Source: CAYVTD01 sp964454445
Lineage (GTDB): Bacteria; Bacteroidota; Ignavibacteria; Kapaibacteriales; UBA2268
Direction of reading: 5' to 3'
DNA: 14,612 nt
NCBI GenBank assembly: GCA_964454445.1
Contig: CAYVTD010000054.1
Span: 1-14,612 of the forward strand
The number at the start of each line of letters is the position of its first letter. Position 1 is the first letter of the stretch. The notes under the pieces are model-generated. The model searched no databases. It was given only the letters and a program-made list of their open reading frames with translations, and had not been told where the DNA came from. Made by a program: the position numbers and the translations under genes. Shown here one piece after another: positions 1 through 7,747 of the stretch.

Positions 1-520
1 GCGACTTGCTGCTGCCGTGCTTGATTGGATTTATTTGTGGTTCATCACACTTGTACTTGATTTGATAACAGGCTATGCCGCTGATACATCGCAATTCTCT
101 TATAATATTTTGGAAGCAATGCAAAATCCTGAGAATATGCAAGGAGTAATAATGTCTTTCCTTCATACCAATCAGCTAAGTTTGCTTGTTGGATTTCTTA
201 TCCCGGGAATATATTATTTGCTCGAAGTTTTCTTGGGTGCCTCGCTCGGGAAAATGACTCTCGGCATTCAAATAGCCGGCTCCAATCGGCATGCAGCATC
301 GAATGCGAAATTGTTGATTAGATATTTGCTCAAGCATATCGCTGTTCTTATTCAAATAGTATGGATATTGACTTTTATCAATGAGTTAATGATACTTATG
401 TTTTTGTGTATGACCGTAATTTATCTCGGTTTTTTCTTAACACTCGGCAAAAACAAACAGGCAGTCCACGATATTCTATCGAATACAGCAGTTTATCATA
501 GAAGGGATGTATTACAATAA
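1..520 (+). CDS. RDD-family integral membrane protein, 5' end outside window
   Basis: The reading frame is open from base 2, so the gene begins upstream. The first visible residues (RLAAAVLDWIYLWF) match the start of an RDD domain, with the family arginine just before the first membrane helix and an aspartate inside it. A GTG at 17 lies within this motif and is therefore unlikely to be the true start. About 172 residues are visible. There are three strongly hydrophobic stretches, a loop with LGKMTLGIQI (the usual conserved LGK..LG segment) and a C-terminal KQAVHDILSNTAV, matching the R/K-QA-HD-L pattern that closes RDD domains. RDD proteins are poorly understood inner-membrane proteins, some linked to ion transport, so no substrate can be assigned. 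An 85-base gap separates it from the exporter unit, so joint transcription is possible but not shown. Confidence 0.8.
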   Translation, partial: RLAAAVLDWIYLWFITLVLDLITGYAADTSQFSYNILEAMQNPENMQGVIMSFLHTNQLSLLVGFLIPGIYYLLEVFLGASLGKMTLGIQIAGSNRHAASNAKLLIRYLLKHIAVLIQIVWILTFINELMILMFLCMTVIYLGFFLTLGKNKQAVHDILSNTAVYHRRDVLQ

Positions 521-605
521 ACAGTTCTTTATAACAGGCCTTTTTAAAAGCATAGAGGCAATGAGTTGAAATTTAAGAATATAAATAGCTAAAAAAGGAA
601 GTAAA

Positions 606-1898
606 ATGGCGAAGAAAAAATCAAAAAGAAACACAATTATTATTATTAGTTTTCTATCAATAATTGTTATAGTTATTGTATGGCTTGTTTGGAAATCATC
701 TGACGATAAAACAATCAAGGTAACAGTGGAAAATGCCGGTCATCGCACGATCACGCAAATGGTTTCCGCCATTGGAACGATACGACCTGAGACTGAAGTA
801 AAAATTTCGTCTGAAACAAGCGGTGAAATAACTTATCTTGCTGTGAAAGAAGGCGACACAGTCCGCCAGGGCGAGTTGTTGGTAAGAATCAATCCTGATA
901 TTATCCAAACTCAACTCGACCAATTCCGTGCAGCTTCCAATGCAGCACAGATGGGCATCGAAGTGGCAAAAGCAGAGATGGAGCGCTCCGAAAGCGAGCT
1001 GAAACGCCTCAAAGACCTTTATGCCAAGGGCTATATCTCGCAGCAGGATTTTGACCGTGCAAAAACTACTTACGACCAGTCTGTTTCGCATTATAAATCT
1101 TCCCTTTCGAGCTATAATCAATCTGTTGCAGCTTTGAAGCAATTCCAGGTTAGCGCCTCAAAAACTACTATAAATTCGCCTATAAATGGAATAGTTACGA
1201 GTTTGAATGTGGAAAAAGGCGAAAAAGTGGTCGGAACTGCGCAAATGCAAGGCACTGAAATGATGAAAATTGCCGATTTGAAGGTTATGAACGCAATGGT
1301 CGATGTCGATGAAAACGATATTATTTTAGTTAAAATTGGTGATACTGTTAAAATTGAAGTCGATGCCATACCCGATTCGATTTATCTCGGATATGTCATC
1401 GAAATAGGTCATTCCGCCAAAGCAACTGCTCTCGGCTCGCAAGATCAGGTTACTAATTTTGAAGTTAAAGTGAGGTTTATTGATTATGTCCCAGCTTTGC
1501 GCCCCGGAATGAGTTGCAATGTTGATATACAGACTGAAACGCATTACAATGTGCTTGCTGTTCCTCTTATGGCAGTAACCACTCGTAGCGATACAGGGAA
1601 TAATCCTGATGCAAATGGTGATAATGGCTTCGGAGCAAGAAAAGTGAACGATGAAGACAAGATTAAGAAAAAAGTTAAGCCTCAAACAATAGTTTTCTTA
1701 AAAGATGGCAACAAAGCCAAGAAGAAAAAGGTTGAAACTGGATTAAGCGATAAAGGATATATTGAAATCACATCAGGACTGAAAAAAGGCGACGCGGTGA
1801 TTAGCGGAGGGTATTCTGCCGTTAGCAAGGAACTGAAAGATGGCTCGGAGATTGCTATCGACACAGCAAGCAAGAAATTTAAAAATTTCAAAAAGTAA
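606..1898 (+). CDS. Periplasmic adaptor (membrane fusion protein) of a MacA/HlyD-type exporter
   Basis: This 430-residue protein should join the inner-membrane ABC transporter encoded downstream to an outer-membrane channel. A basic N-terminus is followed by one membrane anchor (about 11-29). Then come the first half of a lipoyl-like hairpin domain (about 66-98, SGEITYLAVKEGDTVRQGE), a long heptad-rich coiled coil (about 100-178) and the second lipoyl half (about 181-210, INSPINGIVTSLNVEKGEKV). A beta-barrel region (about 220-315, with the LRPGMSCNVDI signature) and a membrane-proximal domain (about 360-425) complete it. A Gly/Asn/Asp-rich then lysine-rich linker (about 327-360) separates the last two parts and is longer than I would expect. 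The start is supported by AAGGAAG four bases before ATG. No TolC-like channel gene is in the window. Family assignment is secure; the exported substrate is unknown. Confidence 0.9.
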   Translation: MAKKKSKRNTIIIISFLSIIVIVIVWLVWKSSDDKTIKVTVENAGHRTITQMVSAIGTIRPETEVKISSETSGEITYLAVKEGDTVRQGELLVRINPDIIQTQLDQFRAASNAAQMGIEVAKAEMERSESELKRLKDLYAKGYISQQDFDRAKTTYDQSVSHYKSSLSSYNQSVAALKQFQVSASKTTINSPINGIVTSLNVEKGEKVVGTAQMQGTEMMKIADLKVMNAMVDVDENDIILVKIGDTVKIEVDAIPDSIYLGYVIEIGHSAKATALGSQDQVTNFEVKVRFIDYVPALRPGMSCNVDIQTETHYNVLAVPLMAVTTRSDTGNNPDANGDNGFGARKVNDEDKIKKKVKPQTIVFLKDGNKAKKKKVETGLSDKGYIEITSGLKKGDAVISGGYSAVSKELKDGSEIAIDTASKKFKNFKK

Positions 1899-1935
1899 TC
1901 TTAAAGTATAAATTTTCTTTTATTAATATTAGATA

Positions 1936-2688
1936 ATGTCAAATATGGAAAATACTGATAATCATTTACTTATAAAAATCGAAAAGATAAAAAAGATTTA
2001 TGAGATGGGGTCTGAGAAGGTTTATGCCTTGAGGGACATCAGCTTGAGCATTCATCGCAACGAATATTTGGCTGTGATGGGACCGTCAGGCTCGGGCAAA
2101 TCAACATTGATGAATATACTTGGTTGTTTGGACACGCCATCGTCGGGGATCTATCTTTTTAACGGTCTCGATGTCAACGAAATGGACGACAACGACCTGG
2201 CTGAGATACGCAACAAGGAAATAGGCTTTGTTTTCCAAACTTTTAATCTTTTGCCGCGTGCAAGCGCTATTAAAAATGTTGAATTGCCTCTTGTTTATTC
2301 GGGAATGAAACCATCATTGCGAGAGGAAGCTGCGAAAAATGCCTTGAAAAGCGTTGGTCTCGGCGATAGGATAAACCATCGCCCTAATGAACTTTCCGGT
2401 GGTCAGCGCCAACGTGTAGCCATTGCCAGGGCGCTCGTTACCAATCCAGCTATTATACTTGCCGACGAGCCAACAGGCAATCTCGATTCAAAAACTGGAA
2501 CAGAGATAATGGCGCTTTTAGCTGAACTGTGGAAACAAGGAAATACTGTGATTTTAGTTACACATGAAGAAGAAATTGCAAAGAATGCTCATCGCATCAT
2601 ACGTTTGCGAGATGGTCTGATAGAAGATGATTCACCAAATCTTGAGCCGACAACATACAAAGATGTAATTATAGACGGAGCAAACTGA
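1936..2688 (+). CDS. ABC transporter ATP-binding protein, MacB/LolD type
   Basis: This 250-residue cytoplasmic ATPase powers the exporter formed with the two downstream permeases. All ABC motifs are intact: Walker A GPSGSGKST (49-57), Q-loop glutamine 101 in FVFQTFNLLP, signature LSGGQ (153-157), Walker B IILADE (173-178), D-loop NLDS and switch histidine 210 in VTHEE. The sequence around GCLDTPSSG and NLLPRASAIKNVELPL is typical of the MacB/LolD/FtsE subgroup, which works with FtsX-like permeases. In E. coli MacB the ATPase and permease are one chain; here they are separate. No clear Shine-Dalgarno site precedes ATG 1936. An in-frame ATG at 1945 would remove three residues and cannot be excluded. 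The stop codon is one base from the next start, which implies one transcript. Confidence 0.93.
   Translation: MSNMENTDNHLLIKIEKIKKIYEMGSEKVYALRDISLSIHRNEYLAVMGPSGSGKSTLMNILGCLDTPSSGIYLFNGLDVNEMDDNDLAEIRNKEIGFVFQTFNLLPRASAIKNVELPLVYSGMKPSLREEAAKNALKSVGLGDRINHRPNELSGGQRQRVAIARALVTNPAIILADEPTGNLDSKTGTEIMALLAELWKQGNTVILVTHEEEIAKNAHRIIRLRDGLIEDDSPNLEPTTYKDVIIDGAN
2677..2680 (+). promoter_or_regulatory. Ribosome binding site for the TTG start at 2690
   Basis: GGAG lies inside the last codons of the ATPase gene, nine bases before a TTG codon at 2690. It supports TTG as the start of the first permease. The next in-frame ATG (2756) would delete the conserved cytoplasmic helix before the first membrane segment. 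The arrangement suggests translational coupling. Confidence 0.6.
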
Positions 2689-2689
2689 T

Positions 2690-3946
2690 TTGAAACGTAT
2701 TATCGAGCTAATAGAGGCGATTAAGCTGGCGTTCAACTCGCTGAAATCCAACAAAATGAGAAGTGGTCTGGCATCGCTTGGTGTCGTTGTTGGCATTTCT
2801 GTCGTTATCCTTATGGGTTGGATACTTGGCGGACTCGACAAAGCAGTGCAAGATACTTTCAATTCCATTGGCGAGGATATGCTTTATGTCGATAAATGGG
2901 AGTGGGCAGGAGGCAAAAATTGGAAGGATTTGCGGTATAGAAAAAACATTACTTTAGAACAAATTAGAACTTTCTCCGAAAAGATGCAGAGTGCTGAATT
3001 AGTGATACCAATAGCTTCTGCTTGGCAAGCCACTATTAAAAGTGAAAATGAATCGTATCAAGGCATAAGTATGCGGGGCACTTCGAGCGATTTCGGGCTT
3101 ACTTCCGGAGGAGAATTGCTAGAAGGACGCTTTTTCACGAATATGGAAGATGAATACGGGACGAATGTTGTTGTTATTGGTTATAATGTCTATAATACAA
3201 TTTTTCCCAGCGGAGGTGCCATAGGTAGGGAAATAAAAATTAACAAGTATAAATTCACCGTTATTGGAGTAATAAAGAAGCAAGGCACGATGTTTTTCGA
3301 TATGATGGATAACATGGTTTACATTCCATTAGGGACATTTCTTTCAGATTTTGGAGCCAGAGACAGATCTTTGTCAATTGCTGTCAAAGCTGGTAGTGCC
3401 GAACGCATAGACGAAGTTCGCGACGAAACTCGCGGTTGGATGCGTATTATCCGCAACTTGCAGCCTGACGATGAAGATGATTTCTCGATTAATGAGACGA
3501 AAGCTTTCGAGGAGTCTATGCAAACAATTCGTCTTTACGTATGGGGAATAGGTATTGGAATGACTTCTTTATCGTTTCTAGTTGGAATGATTGGGATAAT
3601 GAATATTATGTTTGTTACCGTTACCGAGCGCACAAAAGAAATCGGCATACGCAAAGCTATTGGCGCCAAAAACAGTTCAATTTTAATGCAGTTCCTTGTC
3701 GAATCGTCTGCCTTGTGTTTCGTTGGTGCTATTATTTCATTGGTGCTTTGTTCTGCAATAGCTTACATCACTGCAACGTATTTGCCCGAACATATAAAAG
3801 GAGTTGCCTTTTTAACAAAGTTTTTACCACTTGAATTGTTCATTATAGCCACTACAACATCAGTTTTTATTGGGATGGCTGCAGGGCTTATTCCTGCAAT
3901 GCGTGCCGCTGGATTAGATCCTGTCGAGGCATTGAGATTTGAATAG
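2690..3946 (+). CDS. FtsX/MacB-type ABC permease, first of pair
   Basis: This 418-residue inner-membrane permease has the MacB fold. An amphipathic start (IELIEAIKLAFNSLKSNKMR) leads into membrane helix 1 (about 28-50). A large periplasmic domain of about 230 residues follows (MacB_PCD type, with an RGTSSDF/GELLEGRFF region). Three C-terminal helices lie at about 284-308, 330-360 and 378-405. The conserved coupling motif ERTKEIGIRKAIGA sits at 313-326, after helix 2, where it contacts the ATPase. The end, AAGLDPVEALRFE, is the classic MacB tail. The start is TTG, chosen because of GGAG nine bases upstream and family alignment. It begins one base after the ATPase stop. Together with the next gene it probably forms a heterodimeric permease. 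The likely role is export of small molecules, peptides or lipids to the envelope; the substrate cannot be told. Confidence 0.9.
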   Translation: MKRIIELIEAIKLAFNSLKSNKMRSGLASLGVVVGISVVILMGWILGGLDKAVQDTFNSIGEDMLYVDKWEWAGGKNWKDLRYRKNITLEQIRTFSEKMQSAELVIPIASAWQATIKSENESYQGISMRGTSSDFGLTSGGELLEGRFFTNMEDEYGTNVVVIGYNVYNTIFPSGGAIGREIKINKYKFTVIGVIKKQGTMFFDMMDNMVYIPLGTFLSDFGARDRSLSIAVKAGSAERIDEVRDETRGWMRIIRNLQPDDEDDFSINETKAFEESMQTIRLYVWGIGIGMTSLSFLVGMIGIMNIMFVTVTERTKEIGIRKAIGAKNSSILMQFLVESSALCFVGAIISLVLCSAIAYITATYLPEHIKGVAFLTKFLPLELFIIATTTSVFIGMAAGLIPAMRAAGLDPVEALRFE

Positions 3947-3952
3947 GAAAAT

Positions 3953-5185
3953 ATGAATATACTCGAATCTATAATAATAGCTCTGAAGTCAATCTTAGTC
4001 CACAAATTACGGGCATTTTTAACCCTGTTGAGCATTTCAATTGGCGTTTTTGCAATCGTATTGTCAGGAACATTAATCACTTCGCTCAACAATGCTATTA
4101 CTGGCGAAATGGCAAGTTTGGGGCGTAATACAATCTATATAACAAAAATGCCCATGCTTCAAATGGGACCAGGATCCTGGCGTAAATATGCTTCTCGTCG
4201 CCCATTGAATTATTCGCTTTATAAAGATTTTTGCAAGGAAATGACTTTTGCCGATGCAGTTTCAGCTTATAGTGCTTCTAGCGGCTTTATTATTCAATCG
4301 GGAGATAGGCAGACCGATCCTAATGTAAGTCTTATTGGCGCCGACGAGGGTTTCTTTGTTACTTTTAATTACAGCGTGGACTTAGGGCGACCACTTACAA
4401 GACAAGACATCGACTTGAAAAGAAATGTTGCTGTTATTGGTAATGATATCGTTGTAAAAGTATTCCCTGGCATTAATCCAATTGGTCGAACTATCCGTGT
4501 TAAAAATCATTCTTACGAGGTCGTTGGAGTTCTCTCTCAAAGAGGAGCCATGCTCGGACAAAGCCAAGACAACAATGTTATGATACCTCTTACTCAATTC
4601 CTCAAATATTACGCAGAATGGTGGGAAGAATCTTTGACAATATGTGTTAAAGCAGTTAGCACAGAGCAAATACCGGCAACTATGGACGAAGCAATCGGAC
4701 AACTTCGCATTCTTAGAAACGTAAAGCCTTGGGAAGAAAACAACTTTGAAGTTAATACCAATGACTCCATAGCCGAACAATTTTCAGGACTAACTGATTT
4801 CTTGAAAATTTTTGGAATCGTAGCTGGTTCGCTTGCCTTGCTTGCTGCTGGTATTGGCATAATGAACATAATGCTCGTTACTGTCAAGGAAAGAACACGC
4901 GAAATTGGCGTTCGCAAGGCAGTTGGAGCAAAACGCTCCTGGATTTTATATCAATTTATCATCGAAGCAGTAACTTTATCGCAAATTGGGGGGTTAATAG
5001 GTATTTTCTTTGGTGTTATTGCAGGCGGGGCTCTTGGCTCGTCGATAAGTATTTCCATAAGCATTCCGTTTTTCTCCATAGTACTTAGTATCCTTATCTG
5101 TACGGCTTTAGGTGTGGTTTTCGGGGGCTACCCTGCTTGGAAAGCCGCTCAACTCGACCCAATAGAGTGCTTAAGATATGAATAA
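3953..5185 (+). CDS. FtsX/MacB-type ABC permease, second of pair
   Basis: This 410-residue protein shares its design with the preceding permease. Helix 1 lies at about 21-45 (LLSISIGVFAIVLSG), followed by a periplasmic domain of about 235 residues and three C-terminal helices near 284-308, 333-365 and 370-395. The coupling motif ERTREIGVRKAVGA is at 313-326 and the tail AAQLDPIECLRYE matches the first permease. The two proteins have the motif at the same residue number but differ widely in the periplasmic domain. This suggests an old duplication and a heterodimer rather than a recent copy. ATG follows the previous stop by six bases, with AGGAAA overlapping that stop as a ribosome site. With the adaptor and ATPase it completes the inner-membrane and periplasmic parts of a MacAB-like exporter. 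Confidence 0.9.
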   Translation: MNILESIIIALKSILVHKLRAFLTLLSISIGVFAIVLSGTLITSLNNAITGEMASLGRNTIYITKMPMLQMGPGSWRKYASRRPLNYSLYKDFCKEMTFADAVSAYSASSGFIIQSGDRQTDPNVSLIGADEGFFVTFNYSVDLGRPLTRQDIDLKRNVAVIGNDIVVKVFPGINPIGRTIRVKNHSYEVVGVLSQRGAMLGQSQDNNVMIPLTQFLKYYAEWWEESLTICVKAVSTEQIPATMDEAIGQLRILRNVKPWEENNFEVNTNDSIAEQFSGLTDFLKIFGIVAGSLALLAAGIGIMNIMLVTVKERTREIGVRKAVGAKRSWILYQFIIEAVTLSQIGGLIGIFFGVIAGGALGSSISISISIPFFSIVLSILICTALGVVFGGYPAWKAAQLDPIECLRYE

Positions 5186-5255
5186 ATTTTTTTCTTTTTT
5201 GAAAAATAATCATTTCCTGTTTTTGTCCTTAAATAAAATTAAGAGCCAAATTTTT

Positions 5256-5259
5256 AGGA
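5256..5259 (+). promoter_or_regulatory. Ribosome binding site deciding the DUF1460 start
   Basis: AGGA five bases before ATG 5265 supports that codon as the start. An upstream in-frame ATG at 5178 overlaps the permease gene and would put 29 basic, non-conserved residues before an otherwise typical signal peptide. Confidence 0.6.
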
Positions 5260-5264
5260 TAAAA

Positions 5265-6146
5265 ATGAAAAGAGCAATAACTATTGTATTATTATTTCTA
5301 TTCTTATTATCTCCAAACTTTACTCAAAATACACCTAAAAATCGCGAATTGGTCGATTTGATGGCTAAATACAGGGATCAATTCAAGACGATGATCGAAA
5401 ACTTTCACAACGAAGGTATAGATACTTTGCCGATTGGTGAAAGGGTGCTCAGAGTTGCAAGAAGCTTTGAGGGAACACCATATAAACCAAAAACATTAGA
5501 GGGTATGGGCGATGAATTTTGCAGATTTAATCTCGATGGTCTCGACTGCTTTACCCTTGTTGAAAATTCTTTGTGCATTGCCAGAGTTCTTAAGAATAAT
5601 ATACAGGAAATCGAAGATTTTGTCGATTGCCTCAGGGCGACTCGCTATCGCGATGGCATTATTAAGCAATATCCTTCCCGCCTTCATTACACCGCCGATT
5701 GGATTTATCAAAACTCTAACGAAAGAGTATTTGCCGATATTACCAAAGACTTGGGAGGCAAAGTTATAAGATTTAATGTTGGCTTTATGACAGACCCGCA
5801 AAATATCAAATACTATCCAGAATTGTCGGTAAACGACGGCTTTCTCGATAGAATGAAGCAATGCGAAAAGAATATCAATCAAAGGACATATTATTACATC
5901 CCAAAGGAAAATGTTGCTAAGATTGAAAGTAAGCTGCGGAGCGGCGATATTATTGCCATTACTTCGACGGTGAAAGGACTCGATTATGCCCATATCGGTA
6001 TTGCCTTTCGCGATAATTTCGGAAAATTACACCTCTTCCATGCCTCATCGGTTTATAAAAAAGTCGTCATAGACAAACAACTAAGCGAATACCTCGAAGG
6101 GAGCTCAACTCAGACGGGTATTACTGTATTAAGACCTGTCGAGTAG
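5265..6146 (+). CDS. Secreted DUF1460 (NlpC/P60-like) cysteine hydrolase
   Basis: This protein has 293 residues from the chosen start. A signal peptide (MKRAITIVLLFLFLLSPNFT) sends it to the periplasm or outside. The body matches the DUF1460 family, whose known structures have a papain-like NlpC/P60 fold and which is annotated as N-acetylmuramoyl-L-alanine amidase-like. The likely catalytic cysteine is Cys95 in LDGLDCFTLVEN. The histidine is probably His243 in GLDYAHIGIAF, preceded by the family's RSGDIIAIT strand. The C-terminal block LHLFHASS...VVID..LSEYL...TGITVLRP is also characteristic. Peptidoglycan peptide or amide cleavage is the inferred activity; the substrate is not proven. The gene lies 79 bases after the exporter genes on the same strand and may be co-transcribed, but a functional link is only a guess. 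A longer start at 5178 is less likely. Confidence 0.85.
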   Translation: MKRAITIVLLFLFLLSPNFTQNTPKNRELVDLMAKYRDQFKTMIENFHNEGIDTLPIGERVLRVARSFEGTPYKPKTLEGMGDEFCRFNLDGLDCFTLVENSLCIARVLKNNIQEIEDFVDCLRATRYRDGIIKQYPSRLHYTADWIYQNSNERVFADITKDLGGKVIRFNVGFMTDPQNIKYYPELSVNDGFLDRMKQCEKNINQRTYYYIPKENVAKIESKLRSGDIIAITSTVKGLDYAHIGIAFRDNFGKLHLFHASSVYKKVVIDKQLSEYLEGSSTQTGITVLRPVE

Positions 6147-6318
6147 ATAAGTTTTTTTCATTAATAGCTAGTCGAATCGTAAATCGAGAGCCATCATAGC
6201 TAGTTAAGATTCTTAAGTATTGCTAAATTTTCCAATAAATTTAAATATTACGCACATTCTTTCGTTAATAACATTTAATTGAATTATACTTTGAAAAGAA
6301 TATATACAATTACTAATT

Positions 6319-6609
6319 ATGAGTGCTCGGGATGTCAGGGTTACAATTAGATTATACGGAGAAGAAACAAAAGTTAAAGTATGGGATGGAGAAGTTATCT
6401 TGCAAGCGGCAATTGCACGCGGTCTCGAGCCACCATATAGCTGTCAGATTGGAGCTTGCGGCACTTGCAAGGCAAAATTGGTATCAGGAAAAGTGGAAAT
6501 GGATGCCGACGACGCCCTTACCCAACAAGAAATCGACGAGGGTTATATCTTGACTTGTCAGTCGCATCCAATTACTAATGATGTAATTGTAGATTACGAC
6601 GATGTTTAG
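6319..6609 (+). CDS. 2Fe-2S plant-type ferredoxin
   Basis: This 96-residue soluble electron carrier has the cluster ligands Cys42, Cys47 and Cys50 in SCQIGACGTCKAKL and Cys80 in YILTCQSHP. That is the CX4CX2C...C pattern of plant-type [2Fe-2S] ferredoxins. The segment DDALTQQEIDEGYILTCQSHPITNDVIVDYDD resembles the ferredoxin domain at the C-terminus of PaaE/phenol-hydroxylase-type reductases, but here it stands alone with no FAD/NAD domain. Its reductase and acceptor are not in the window. There is no evident Shine-Dalgarno site; ATG 6319 is chosen because the fold begins almost at once. The next gene encodes a Fe-S carrier 53 bases on, which fits shared expression for cluster supply. Family certain, partner unknown. 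Confidence 0.92.
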   Translation: MSARDVRVTIRLYGEETKVKVWDGEVILQAAIARGLEPPYSCQIGACGTCKAKLVSGKVEMDADDALTQQEIDEGYILTCQSHPITNDVIVDYDDV

Positions 6610-6662
6610 TTTATTTGAATTTTTCATGAATTTATTTTATTAACTATTATAGAAAGAGCAAA

Positions 6663-7049
6663 ATGGCAGAATTCACAACAACAGATGATATGATCATCAT
6701 TTCTACAGAAGTAGAAGGTGCACAATCAGACGATAATATAAATATTACAAAACAAGCAATCGATGAGATTATTAAGGCAAAGAAAGACAGTGCGGTGCCA
6801 GAAGAATATGTCCTTCGTATAGCCACACGCGGAGGCGGATGCTCGGGAATGAATTACGTTATGGGCTTCGATTCCGAAAAATACGACACTGATAGAATTC
6901 TCAAAGCAGGCGATATCGAAATAATAATTGATAATAAAAGCATTTTTTATTTGATGGGTATAACGCTAGACTTTACAGATTCGCCTGAAGGCAAGGGCTT
7001 CGTGTTTAAAAACCCCAATAATTTCAGAACTTGCGGATGCCAGGGTTAA
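6663..7049 (+). CDS. A-type iron-sulfur carrier (HesB/IscA/ErpA family)
   Basis: This 128-residue protein receives or delivers Fe-S clusters to apo-proteins in the cytoplasm. The three conserved cysteines are present: Cys60 in RGGGCSGMNY and Cys124/Cys126 in FRTCGCQG. The start of the domain is also standard (INITKQAIDEIIKAK at about 26-40, after TEVEGAQSDD). Two details are less usual. An acidic N-terminal extension of about 25 residues precedes the domain, and the chain stops right after CGCQG, where many relatives have CGCGxSF. Neither removes a ligand. It sits between a 2Fe-2S ferredoxin and Fe-superoxide dismutase, so a role in cluster assembly or repair under oxidative stress is plausible. 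It could equally be called IscA, ErpA or SufA; sequence alone does not decide. Confidence 0.9.
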   Translation: MAEFTTTDDMIIISTEVEGAQSDDNINITKQAIDEIIKAKKDSAVPEEYVLRIATRGGGCSGMNYVMGFDSEKYDTDRILKAGDIEIIIDNKSIFYLMGITLDFTDSPEGKGFVFKNPNNFRTCGCQG

Positions 7050-7052
7050 AAG

Positions 7053-7111
7053 AATTATTGAATATTTGGCTTATCTTGCATTGATAGCCATAAGAATAAT
7101 TAGCAATTTTT
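7053..7111 (+). terminator. Stem-loop with T-run between Fe-S carrier and sodB
   Basis: AATTATT (7053-7059) pairs with AATAATT (7095-7101). Inside it, TGGCTTATC (7067-7075) pairs with GATAGCCA (7083-7090) with one bulged base and a seven-base loop. Five T residues follow at 7107-7111. This may end the upstream transcript or form a 5' leader structure for sodB. The T-run begins five bases after the stem, so it is not a canonical terminator. Confidence 0.4.
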
Positions 7112-7125
7112 GTTTAATAAAAAAT

Positions 7126-7132
7126 AAAGGAG
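7126..7132 (+). promoter_or_regulatory. Strong ribosome binding site of sodB
   Basis: AAAGGAG sits six bases before ATG 7139. It is the best Shine-Dalgarno match in the window and contrasts with the ferredoxin and clpB genes, which show none. It suggests high translation of superoxide dismutase. Confidence 0.75.
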
Positions 7133-7138
7133 AACCTT

Positions 7139-7717
7139 ATGAGTTTTGAACTCCCACAACTGCCGTTCGCCAAGAATGCGCTCGCACCACATATTTCCGA
7201 AGAGACGCTTGATTACCATTATGGCAAGCATCATCAGGCTTACGTTACCAACCTAAACAACCTTATACAAGGCACCGATTTTGAAGGCAAAGATTTGGAA
7301 ACAATCATTAAAACTTCTGAGGGTGGTGTGTTCAACAATGCCGCTCAGGTTTTCAATCACACTTTTTTCTGGAATTCGCTTTCTCCTAATGGTGGAAGCG
7401 TGCCAACAGGAAAAGTACTTGAAGAGATAAACAAGAACTTTGGTTCATTTGCTGAGTTCAAAGATAAGTTTTCTAAAGCGGCTCTTACCTTGTTTGGTTC
7501 TGGCTGGGCTTGGCTTGCCAAAGACAGCAGCGGCAAGCTCGAAATAATTCAACTCTCAAACGCAGGTACCCCGCTTACACAAGGTAAAACCCCAATTTTA
7601 ACAATAGATGTCTGGGAACATGCTTATTATATCGATTATCGCAATGCCCGCCCGGCATTTATCGAGCATTTCTGGGAGCTTGTTAATTGGGACAATGTGT
7701 TGAAGCAATTAGGATAG
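7139..7717 (+). CDS. sodB: Iron superoxide dismutase
   Basis: This 192-residue enzyme converts superoxide to oxygen and hydrogen peroxide in the cytoplasm. The metal ligands are all present: His27 (in YHYGKHHQAY), His74 (NHTFFW), Asp157 and His161 (in DVWEHAYYIDYRN). The second-sphere glutamine lies in AAQVFNHTFFW (Gln70), as in FeSOD, and the region SNAGTPL corresponds to NAATPL of FeSOD rather than the MnSOD pattern. Iron is therefore the likely metal, although cambialistic enzymes exist. Length is normal (E. coli SodB has 193). There is no signal peptide. The gene follows ferredoxin and Fe-S carrier genes, with a stem-loop and a strong ribosome site in front, so it may have its own leader or promoter. 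Confidence 0.96.
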   Translation: MSFELPQLPFAKNALAPHISEETLDYHYGKHHQAYVTNLNNLIQGTDFEGKDLETIIKTSEGGVFNNAAQVFNHTFFWNSLSPNGGSVPTGKVLEEINKNFGSFAEFKDKFSKAALTLFGSGWAWLAKDSSGKLEIIQLSNAGTPLTQGKTPILTIDVWEHAYYIDYRNARPAFIEHFWELVNWDNVLKQLG

Positions 7718-7747
7718 AATTTAATTATTTTATCAATTCAAACTCTG

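Noticed and set aside
4382..4917. Minus-strand open frames inside the second permease gene
   Set aside because: They lie opposite a strongly conserved coding frame and show no recognisable protein features.
5178..5264. Longer start for the DUF1460 protein overlapping the permease gene
   Set aside because: It would place 29 basic residues before a normal signal peptide, and ATG 5265 has its own ribosome site.
6160..6210. Two TAGCTAG words downstream of the DUF1460 gene that can pair with a bulge
   Set aside because: TAGCTA is itself palindromic, the arms are short and no T-run follows the second arm, so chance is a good explanation.
6278..6300. Possible promoter before the ferredoxin (TATACTTTG, near the Bacteroidota -7 pattern)
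   Set aside because: Spacing within the -7 motif is off by one and no clear -33 element is found.
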